From assembly GCA_003260075.1 (NCBI GenBank), contig QLIY01000355.1, positions 62,001-126,000 on the forward strand: a stretch of DNA of 64,000 nucleotides, read 5' to 3'. This stretch comes from Phallusia mammillata. Its lineage: Eukaryota > Chordata > Ascidiacea > Phlebobranchia > Ascidiidae. Positions 10,901 through 20,900 of this stretch are shown here, one piece after another; the stretch's first letter is position 1; every line of letters begins with the position of its first letter. A program made the translations under genes and the position numbers. The notes beneath the pieces are model-generated. The model was not told the origin of the DNA and did no database searches. It was given only the letters and a program-made list of their open reading frames with translations.

Positions 10901-13313
10901 ACCATACACAGTCCTGGTGGTCATCTTACATCATTTAACATGTTGGTTGTGGTTTTCCAATTTGACCTTGCAGTCTCCAGGCCTTTGTGTACAGTATCAT
11001 TTGCCAAGCTTGCAGAGTTCTGAAGAGTGGCAGATGTTGCTGAAATACCATTGTGGGCATATTGAATCTAAAAAATCCACCAAATGTTTTACAAGACTGT
11101 CTTAACTCATGACAACTGGCCAACTGTACGAAAATTCTTAAACATATTCCGTACACAAATATCTTGTAGTGTTTATCAGCCTAATTGAAATGACTTTTGT
11201 ACTCTGACATCTGGGTTGAAATGAGTCTAGTGATGTACTTTTATTGCAGGCTTCAATAAAGTTCAATCACTTAAAGGAATTTAAACAACAGCCAGTTAAT
11301 CATTAATAATGAAAATAAGACATGTAAAAGTTCAAATATGGGCAAAGTCCTGTACAAGTTACACTATGCAAACAGATGTTACAACACATGGACCTTGTAC
11401 CCAACTATGTCCATTCAAGCTTTTTTCAAACATGTGGATAACACACAAAAGATTGCACAATTTGTGTCCTAAAATATTCTCAATTGTGCTTATTTCTCCT
11501 CAATCAATTCGGATTTATCTTTTACAACATTATTACTTTGTGCAAGACTATTATCATAAAAAGAGGTGATAATTAAACTCAATGATTATGACTGGAAATT
11601 TGTTGTTTGTGATTCTTACCAGATCAACAGTGAAGTTGAGCTTGCTTAAAGCCTCCTGGCTTCTCACATGAATTCCATGCCAACGTTTCATCGCATGCTT
11701 GTATGATCGGCGACGGACCTAAAATAGGATTTAAAAAATGAGAACTGAGGTTCATAATTTTTAGTGGTTGTTTTACCAAAACTCTAATGTTTTGTTTGGA
11801 CAAGCATTTATCCTGTTGAGCAATCTTCATGATATTATGATGCCACATAATCTAATAACACAGCAATCATTTTTAACATCAATATCTTTGCTTCATTAAA
11901 ACAGGAAATACATAGTCACCTTCAAGTTTGTAGAGCTCTTCTGGCAAATGTAATTTTATTCTGACGTTTCGACGTCCTATNATAGCTTATACATAGTCAC
12001 CTTGTTTGAGATGTCTCTAATACGGTCACCAGCCTTCTTGCTTCCATTTAGCTCCTCTGAATAGCAAAACAAAATGTAGTTATTATATCAAACCTTAATT
12101 CTGCAGCCATTTGAATGACAATTTTAATGAACTTTAGGTGTTTTGAACAGTCAACAGGATTGGCAGTGTAACAGTACAAATGTTGCACAGTCAACAATTT
12201 TTTAGTTTTACTTAATTTTTTGTGCATATTAAATGTTAGACTTAACTAGCACACTGCACATTTTGATTAGATGGGATGAAAGTGCAAAGCAACTTGACTA
12301 ACAGTTTTGCAAAACTGACCTTCCTCACAAGTTGTACTTGAGTCATCACTGTCATAAGCATGATCTTCTTCATCACTCGGGAGATAGTAGTCAACATACC
12401 TCTCAGTTGCACTCAGTGCATTGTCCACTGGGCTTGTCAAGATGCTGCCAGCAGTGGATTTGGTTTCTTTCAAAATCTATGTAAAAAAAGATTTTATGTA
12501 ATCTCTCTGAAGACTAAAACCATTAAAATGCTAAAATGTGAGATGAGACAGAGGGTTGTTGGTTTTAGCTGTAATAAAATTTAGCTGTAAAAAAAATGCT
12601 TTTGGTAAAGATGATTTGGAATTGGGTCAGGACTATTGAATATAAACAAGGGGTGGAGGACGGAGGTACCCTAATCCCTAGTAACCAAACAAATAAACTA
12701 CTTGATTATGACAGCATTTAATGCCACAATTATTCACAGAGCACTAAAAACTCCTATAAAACCACCCAATTGATGATTTACAAATTTATTTTACCTCATC
12801 TGGTTGTTTAAGGATAATGGGTACTTTATCCTCAAGCGTGTCCAGACCTCGATTTGCGTAATCATTAAAACTTGGCCCAAATTTGTCCACCACAGGCTTA
12901 GATGTCACCAAGGCAATGTTCGCTGCTGTAGAAGTCAATGTTTCAGCAGCCTACAAACGAAGAGACAAATATGTAAAAGACCAAACAAAAGTTACAGCTC
13001 ATTTTTGGCTGGTTCAGTTTATGCCAAGTATGTATCTGTGAGAAACACATGTTCAATTTCTTACCTCCAAGTAAGGTGTTACTGTTGGGTAAGCTTCCTT
13101 CATACTGTTGTAGTATGATTGCATAAAACTCCACGTCGAATTGACTATGGGAAGCTTCACCACACGGTGTAATGCATTTTCATTCTAGCAGAAAAAATTA
13201 AATATTAATTATATGTTACATTACAGAGTAACAAAACTTGAAAAATAGCATACCGGTGGTAAAAGACATTCATCAAAACCAACAACTCTCTGCTTCGCAC
13301 TGATTTCGGTCAT
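7918..13313 (-). CDS. PLIN: Perilipin (PAT-family lipid droplet coat protein)
   Basis: Twelve coding exons, 5' to 3': 13313-13254, 13184-13065, 12950-12795, 12476-12320, 12056-12001, 11851-11777, 11718-11620, 11067-10930, 10785-10669, 9981-9805, 9044-8952, 8001-7918 (stop). About 443 residues, close to vertebrate PLIN2/3. Exons 2-3 are the PAT domain (VKLPIVNSTWSFMQSYYNSM, then KPVVDKFGPSFNDYANRGLD and LEDKVPIILKQP). Exon 4 matches the family (SPVDNALSATERYVDYYLP) and ends in an acidic Ser/Asp-rich stretch. Exons 8-10 should form the amphipathic four-helix part. Perilipins coat cytosolic lipid droplets and control lipase access; that role is inferred from the family. All junctions are in frame. 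Exon 11 uses a weak donor (GGT|gtgttg). If it is not spliced there, the frame ends at 8928-8930, giving another C-terminus. Intron 5 carries a retroelement fragment at its donor. Confidence 0.88.
9425..9640 (+). repeat. Dispersed repeat copy B with hammerhead-like core
   Basis: Homologous to copy A. The core at 9586-9609 reads CTGATGA, then stem GACC-CCAT-AGGTT, then TGAAAT. Flanking TACCA and TGGTA can pair outside a GCA/TGC pairing, which resembles helix I with an internal loop. It lies in perilipin intron 10, opposite to the gene. Confidence 0.5.
10179..10498. mobile_element. hAT-like MITE, 320 bp
   Basis: Terminal inverted repeats CAGTGGTTCTCAA and TTTGAGAACCACTG, with the exact 8-bp duplication CTCTAGAG on both sides (10171-10178, 10499-10506). 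Internal GTACCACCTGA-type repeats. No coding sequence. It sits in perilipin intron 9. Confidence 0.9.
11923..11988 (-). mobile_element. Penelope-like 3' fragment inserted at a splice donor
   Basis: A 66-bp insert flanked by a 15-bp direct repeat (ATACATAGTCACCTT at 11908-11922 and 11989-12003). On the gene strand the insert contains GGACGTCGAAACGTC followed by an AT-rich tail and TTGCCAGAAGAGC. This is the same motif order as the fragments near 52.95 and 55.5 kb. One N lies at 11981. The right copy of the duplication spans the exon 5 donor of perilipin. Confidence 0.55.
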
Positions 13314-13730
13314 CTTTTCAGTTTAAGAGTAGTATTTGTAAACTATTATCAACTGTAATTTTTCTGCATACACACACACACACACAAAAAAAAACAATTT
13401 TAAGACACCAATATTTGGACTTTAAACAACAAAGCCATTAGACTATCAGGTAACTGAACGTTAATTTTATCAGAAGTATCGACTATCAACTAACTGTGCC
13501 TCTTTTCTAATCCCTATCCAATGTCCAATTCATGCGAGAAGCAACATATATACTATGCGACAAAGTGATGCAATAGTTGTCAGACAAACCTAAAGTCACG
13601 AGAACGAGACGTTTTGAAAGACACGTACGCCAGCAGTTCAGATTCAGCAATCACAATCACACCCAAGAGAACTTTGGACTTTGACCAGCATCGATGTTTG
13701 TGCATCGATCAGCTGTGTGTTACGTGATAA

Positions 13731-13738
13731 TGACGTCA
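13731..13738. promoter_or_regulatory. CRE-like palindrome TGACGTCA upstream of perilipin
   Basis: A perfect TGACGTCA lies 418 bases upstream of the perilipin ATG. CREB/ATF proteins bind this sequence. Control of a lipid droplet gene would make sense, but one 8-mer is weak evidence. Confidence 0.25.
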
Positions 13739-14408
13739 TACAGTGTGGAGCTTTCATATAATATATTTACACAGAAGCCAATCTGTATTTGTTTTAGACA
13801 AAACGAATAGAACATATGTGAACATATTATCAAAGTAATTTTTGTTTCCAGATTGAAAATTTATAAAAATATACATCAATAAATACTTACAATTCGTATT
13901 TTTAACGTCCTATTATCCATCTTGTTCAAAAGCTCATCTGATTTCAAATATTTTAGCGCGAACATTGCCTTTTTTAGTTTAGTGATTGATTTTGTAAGCC
14001 TTTTTTTCAGCTGACTTTTTCGGTACAAAGAAAGTGGTGGGCGTTTCGCAGGAGAAGCTCCAGTCTACAAGTGCTTTAACGGTAGACAAACACAAACATT
14101 CCGGAGTTTGCTTAAGGAAAACATGTTTAATCAAATTATATTTTCAGGTTGTGATTGTGAACTTTAACTGAATTTTATGGTTTCATACACGTTTGAGCCC
14201 CAAGGTAACTGACTCAACATTACCACTGAAAATAAACCTTGATGGAAAGTGATCAGTAAGTATTTTACTATTTTCCAGTCTAATTACTAGTTCTGAACAG
14301 ACTTTTGTGTTGAGTGGTTTCCAGCACGCGATAGGGTAGGTTACGTTTGTAATGAGTAGGACTTTAAACCGTGCCGGTAGTACCGTCGGGTTATGCTTTT
14401 GGCTAATG

Positions 14409-14480
14409 CAGTGGTTCTTAAACTTTTTATCATGACCCTACGATATTCTTCAGGTTTTATCAGGTTCGAACCGGTTTGCG
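14409..14480. mobile_element. hAT-like terminal sequence without partner
   Basis: CAGTGGTTCTTAAACTTT resembles the left end of the MITE at 10179. No matching right end or target duplication was found. The following sequence runs into a GGTTCGGGTT-rich repeat. Confidence 0.35.
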
Positions 14481-14692
14481 GTATTTAAACCGGTTCAAAT
14501 TTTTATTCTTTTTAATTTAATTCTACTCATCATCTACCTGGCCTTATCAAACTCCAAAAGAATTTTGACTATGCATTATTATTTTTGACGTGCGTATTGT
14601 TTAATGCGCTGTTTTGAAACAAAATGACAAAACATAATACAGACAGCATTTTTTGCTGGTTCGGTTCCGGGTTTAACGCCAAACAAAATATG

Positions 14693-14946
14693 GGGTTCAA
14701 CTCCGGTTCGGGTTTTTAGAAAATCGTAATTAGCGGTTCGGGTTCGGTTCGGGTTTAATGAAATTAACCGCTCAAACCGGTTCGCGGGTTCGGGTTCAGT
14801 TCCGGTTCGACTCCCTGNNNNGGGTTCAACTCCGGTTCGGGTTTTTAGAAAATCGTAATTAGCGGTTCGGGTTCGGTTCGGGTTTAATGAAATTAACCGC
14901 TCAAACCGGTTCGCTGGTTCGGGTTCAGTTCCGGTTCGACCCCCTG
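14693..14946. repeat. 125-bp duplication flanking NNNN
   Basis: Copies at 14693-14817 and 14822-14946 have equal length and differ at a few bases (for example TTCGCGGGTT against TTCGCTGGTT). They are separated by four N. The unit is rich in GGTTCGGGTT and CCGGTTCG. The N gap between matching ends suggests unmerged contig ends. Confidence 0.75.
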
Positions 14947-15308
14947 AAACGTAGTGACAACAGGTACTGTTTGTCATTTTGTTAAATTCTGACAATACAA
15001 GCAACTTGTTTCAGGATTGCTTCAATTCCGGCATTTTTTTGTTTTTATCAAAATGAAGCATTGTATTTTTAGCAACTGATGTACACAAACATTATAAAGA
15101 TGAAGTAAAAAGTTTTTGCTGTCAACAAAATTTCGTTGTTTTCCTGCTGACGAACAACGCGCACAATGCTCTTTGTTACCTCAAAAAAAGAAAACAAAAC
15201 TTTAGTGCAACCTTACAGTGTTTTGATATTTAGCAAACAAAAATTGTCATTTTTAGCGACCATAGAACGTTAAAGTTTGACGAAAACGACTTCGAGAAGA
15301 CCTTCGTC

Positions 15309-15310
<2 letters not shown>

Positions 15311-15367
<57 letters not shown>
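15311..15367. repeat. G57 homopolymer
   Basis: 57 consecutive G between unrelated unique flanks (left ends CTTCGTCGA, right starts CCCCTAATTCAG). No duplication is visible across it. It is likely a filled gap. Confidence 0.6.
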
Positions 15368-15371
<4 letters not shown>

Positions 15372-16074
15372 TAATTCAGCGTTGCCGAACCCCTGGGATT
15401 CGATCGAACACCGGTTAAGATCCACTGGACTGATGCCGGCAAAAACTTTAAATTACAAGATGTCGCCCAAGATTCGAAACGCGACCAAACATGCCCTAGC
15501 TTCTTGTGAGATCGCGTAAAAAAGGCTGTGAAAAGGCCCCTATGTAAAGGAAATATTACGGTGATGGGCAAGCCAAACAACAAAATAACAAAATTTTTTC
15601 AAAAAATATTAAACTTGCTTGCGGTATGCAAAACACGCAATACAGAAAGCGCTCTTGCCTCAACACGTCATTTTGTTAGGTGATGGGCAACGGACTCTGC
15701 CCATTACCTATTCTAGTGGCTGAATGCATGGATTTGTGCTGTTGCTTGGTTTGCAGTTACAATCAAAGAAGTATACGCTACGCACAAATGTGTTTCAAAG
15801 TTTGTTTATTCACAAAAGAACACATACAATCTAATTGACCAGCTGATGGAACATGGCTTGACTGTCTGCTGACCTGAGTGGTTATTATCTAACTTTTTTG
15901 TCCAAGTAGCGTTTAACTTCTTATTGTTTCTGAGATCTACCCAACATGTTTTAGAACAATGACACGCTTCCAAACACAACAAACTTTATAAAAGCGCGAA
16001 CTTGACTATTAAAGTCAAACAATTGTTAAACTCAAAACAACTTAATATCTGTTTTTATCAACATTAGCCTAGAG

Positions 16075-16407
16075 CAGGGGTGTCCAAACTGCGGCCCGCG
16101 GGCCAAATGCGGCCCCCGACGGCATTTTAAGTGGCCCGCGGCTGTTTTTTTTTTACAATTGTGTTGCGTATGGCCCGCCATAGTTTGGAACTTTGGATTA
16201 AGTTTTTGGGTTTTGGCGACGCTACATCACGCAAAAGCTTTCCATGGAACTTCATTTACCGGTAAAAAGGAAGGTGCTGACTCAACAAAATCACAAAATT
16301 TCCTTAAATCCTGTAAATTTGTGTCTAAATTCTGAAAAAACGTTGGCCCGCGGGCGTCTTTACGTGGTAAAATTTGGCCCCCGTTAAAAAAAGTTTGGAC
16401 ACCCCTG
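16075..16407. mobile_element. hAT-like MITE, 333 bp
   Basis: Ends CAGGGGTGTCCAAAC and GTTTGGACACCCCTG, with the exact 8-bp duplication GCCTAGAG (16067-16074, 16408-16415). Subterminal GGCCCGCGGGCC motifs. It has no open frame of interest. Confidence 0.9.
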
Positions 16408-17914
16408 GCCTAGAGATTCAGTTATCTTCTTGTGATAACTACTGACTTATAGCAAGACTTACAAAAGCGAACAGAGGCGTTGCATGTAAAATATATATTG
16501 AACACGACTCAGCACACGATTGATCAGTAAAAAAAAAGTTGCTGTGTCAAACTTATAAACATACAAATACGTATAAAATAAGAACATCAACTAAAACACA
16601 AGAAATTAAAACCAGGCCTTAGTATTTTATCTACAAAGTTTTGTGAAACACTAATTGCAAGTACGACTTGTTAAGCTACATCGAAGTTTCGTTGTGCCTT
16701 TATCAATACCAGGATATAACTAGAAAGGTGGCTTTCTAATATACTTCCATTTTATATATTCTATATCCTATTTACCAATTTACTATACACATCATTTGAT
16801 CTACATATATGATTGTTTTTGCAAGCAAAAACGAATGGGTCCCCACACTCATGTTTGTGCGGATTTAGGGTAAACAAATGTACCGGTTATTTTTAGATTC
16901 TTAGGGAAAAACTTTCAAAGGGCATTAACCCAACTTTAAAATTTTTGTCTGTATTCTTTTTGCATCATTATTGTCATATAATTACAAAAAAAACAGTAAA
17001 TAAGAACAGGAAAAATACTTTCAATTTAATCTCATGCTTTGACCTTGATATTGTCGTTCAAGGTCAGTTTTTGAACACAATTTTCAAAACTAAAAATGTG
17101 CGTGATAACTTAAAAAAACGATATGGCATAGCTGCGCAAAAACAGCTGATTTCTAATCACCGAAACGACTGTCTCGTGAAACGCCTGTCCGGACGTCAAG
17201 CTGAGCCCTCCCGCTCTGCATACACCCGCCTTAATTGTAAACCAGTAAATTACTCCCTTGAGATTTGAGGCTTCTGTCTGACTGACAGTGTACACATATT
17301 ATGGACTGTAAAAGTAACTATTTGGCCGATTAAGGCAAAGTTTTAAATACTAAACGAATAACCTAATGCAAACAATTGTTTAATATTTTATCACATTAAA
17401 GCTTGCATTTCTGGCCTAAAACTAAAACTTATTATTTGGGGGTTTAAGGGGTGCAAATTGGTGAATCCAATAAAGAGTCACAAAATTCTTTAACCTATTG
17501 CACCAACCAAAGCACGAAACTCTCAGATTATGTACTTTAGTCAGTACAGCCGTTTAAAAAAAATTCGTTTTGGGGGCCTGTGGGTGAACCGCTGGGTCGT
17601 TTGGGGTCAAATCAGGAGGATTAAATCTGGATTAATAACTAACATCTGTGCAAATTTGAATAAATTTAAAGCACTCGTTCTTGACCACGCGTTTAATAAA
17701 CCAGCGTAGACAGAAAAAAATAGGGACAAAAACAATATTTGTCCCCTTCATGGAAGGGGACCAATAATAACGTTGTAATCACAAAGATGAATTTTGGCAA
17801 CCTTTTTCATTCTCAATAAAAAGCTCTGAAAATAGCTTTTTGCCCGCGGTTTAAAACTCATGAACTTCCATTTTGTCACAGTGTTACATGTAAGGTGACG
17901 CTCAAGGAATGATT

Positions 17915-20900
17915 TTATCCTTCCGGTTCCTGTTCCCCCTGTCACAAATAATGTTGTTATATTAACATCTTTATGAATTACAAACGCCTTGGGATGCACA
18001 CAACAAACAGCACTATTTATTTTCGCTGTCGCATTGAGTCAAAAGGAAATGCTACTTTATTAAGGTGCGGATGATTAGTATAATGCATAGGATCGCAATT
18101 GTTTAGCTATTTAATAATACTTACATAATCGCCATTGCCTTCAGCCACAGCTGCTTCAAGAATTATCATCTGATCGTTTAAGTTTTTCGCTTCGATCTAA
18201 AAATATCAATATTTATCATAATAAAACGACTTTTGCCTGCTGTATACTAAATTGCTTGTTAGCGGTATGTTATTGGCTTTTTGTTATGATAATGATGCAG
18301 CATAGTTTGACAAAAAACATAACTACCAGAAAACTTGTACAATGCAGGGTTGCCATACTTTGGGTAAAAAGGAAGATCGACGCGAAACAAAATCGTTAAT
18401 TTCCCCAAATAAAATCAATAGAAAATTTTCAAATGAAAGGAAAATATTTGTATGCAACCTTTGTCAAATATGGTTTATTAGAAACATGGACGGCATGACA
18501 AGCAGCACTTGAATAAAAAGCGTTTCAGCTTAACCCATGTTTAACAAATTTGTCAATCAACTGGTGTAATTGTAAATAAAATACCAGTTGTTTTTCAAGA
18601 ACTTGTATTCTTGCTTACGTTTCGCCCATCAGAACGGCTTCAGCTCGCAATTTACAATTCATTGCTCTAAAGCAGCCCTACCGTTCCGGTAGGCGAAAGG
18701 TCAACAAAAGAACAAGTTCATGAAAAACAACTAGTATTTTGTTTAGCATTACACAAGTTGATTGGCAAATTTGTTAAGTGTGCTACCTGGTGGACGAAAC
18801 ACTTGTTCGGTATTTTAAGCCCATGTTATCATAAATGGAAGTAAACATATGACAGCTAATCATTCATCACGCTACTTTTCGAGTTTATTCTTGTGTCATT
18901 TTACAGAACAAATTATTTAAAATTCACCGTCATGTTTTTGTATACTTCTGCCCCCAGTTGATCGATCTTTGCTTGAACACTTTGGGTTATTTTGTCCAGC
19001 TTGGGTTGTATGGCGGCCTGAAACAAACATCGTTGTTTTTAAATAAGTATGCTTTTGTTGAATTTGGCAAGTCATTTTTACTCGGCAGAGCTGATAAGTA
19101 AGTTATAAGAGGCGGGTCACATTATGTAAAGTGGTGACAAGTTGTGCAACCAAAAGCAACAACTTCCCGTTTTAATCACTTCAAAGGCCAGAAACAATAG
19201 TTGTCAATTAAATCGTATTCCATCGCTTTGCCATTCAAACCCGCAAGTATTTGGGATGAAATGCCAAATGAGTTACACTGACCCCTGTTGGCGCTCGTAG
19301 CAACAGAAAGCAAGACATTTTGGCGCCGTGTTGTCCCGTATGTGCTCGGGCTCGACCTTAATGGTGAATTTTCGCGCGCATGGACCTCGATGTAATCCCA
19401 CTTATCAATATCCTGTGCACATGTAATATGAGCGCGTTTGCTGTGGCGGGTAGGCCGCCAAAGACTTCAGCGAAATAATTTGTCACATTGAAGCGCTGTA
19501 GAATTTGTGATGCTTTAAAGAGGCTCAATCTTTCCTGTCTCATTTGCTTTTTGACCGCTTGATAAATCAACTGATATTCTTAACATACTAATCGCGAAAA
19601 TATATTGCATAAAGCGTAGATAAATTTCTTCTTAACGACTTTGTCAAAAGTATACTGCTATAGCGTGCTTGATGGACATTGTTAAAATGTGAATTTTGAC
19701 CCTTAGTTGAAAATGTACTCCTGCTGGTTCAATTTGTGTCGCTGACTTTAAAATTGCTTTAGTTGGATGCTGTTGTTAAAAATGTGGGCTTTAATGCAGA
19801 GAAGCGTAACAAACAAGGGATTTTGCTGCTGCAATTCATAGAGGCATAGCTTTGCTCATATGATAATGTTGATCTGTCTGATGTTGTCCTTATTTTGTAA
19901 ACTCTTTGCATTGCACCCTGCATTTAAACTTACAGTGCATTTCATGGTGTTAGCCTTTTCTGTATTTTTCGGTGTAATTATTTTCTAGAAGTAATGGGTG
20001 GTTTCATCCGCAAAACACAGACGCATTAAACATGTTTAGGTGTAAGCAAATATAAACTATTCGGAAGAATATGAGCTCCAATGTTGTAGATATGTACACA
20101 ATTGGCTTACCAAAATTTCTTCACTACTTGTCTGTGGCGCAACTGACGCTTCTCCTCCTTCATTGGTGTTGATATTAGTGATGAAGTTGTTCTGTTGATG
20201 GATAATAAACACATTTACGGTTCCGTTATGTGACACACCTTCCCATGTGGGCTTTTGACAGGGTTTGACTTTCTCTTACCTTCAACTGAGTGCTGACGTT
20301 GTTCGCCAGTTGATCCAGTTTGTCTTCGAGTTGTACCAGTCTCGTGGGAAGACTTGTGAGTTTCGTCTAATAAACGAGCACTTTAATTAAGAGCTTTATT
20401 GCGATCCATCCTGAAACCTTACTGCAGCCGCGTGCATGGTATAAATGCGATGGTCGCGTAAAAAGGTCACAGACAATTTTGTTGTAATTTTTTGACCTTA
20501 TTCCACAATTTTTTTGGGGGAAGGCTGTTTTGTGTAACGTTACACTTTCATAACTTTTGTGGAACATCATTATACTTTTTCAACTTAAAGTTTTCTAAAA
20601 GTCCACTGTTTTGTGGTCAAAGAGAGTGTGCTTTTACCGAGCGTTATGAATTGTTTTCTTACCGCGATGGTGCCGTTCAGCTTTTCTATATTGTCCCCGA
20701 GACTCTTTTCAAGTTCCACCAGATGCGGAAAAACAGTTGCGTTAAGGTCCTGCAAAAATTAAATGAACGTTTAAGCTGAACCAAATCCCGACTTATATAA
20801 ATACACTTTAAGTTGTACTAACCTGAACGGAGTCCATGAGCTCGCCTTTCAGGGTTGCTAAATTTGCCTGATCAATGGTGGCATGGTTTGTTGCATCCTC

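Larger units (their letters stand above)
13314..17914. other. Intergenic stretch between perilipin and the coiled-coil gene
   Basis: No supported gene. It contains the perilipin 5' flank with a (CA)n tract near 13371, a CRE-like site, a duplicated GC-rich repeat around NNNN, a G57 run and a hAT-like MITE, each listed separately. Confidence 0.5.

Noticed and set aside
14579..15004. Repetitive 141-codon frame (NRFERLISLNPNRTRT repeated)
   Set aside because: It spans the NNNN gap and its two halves are the duplicated repeat; it is repeat sequence, not a gene.
17748..17914. A longer last exon in another frame (VTGGTGTGRIKSFLERH...)
   Set aside because: Exon 22 ends in phase 0, and phase 0 at the 17938 acceptor gives GEQEPEG and a stop. 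The other frame has no matching junction.
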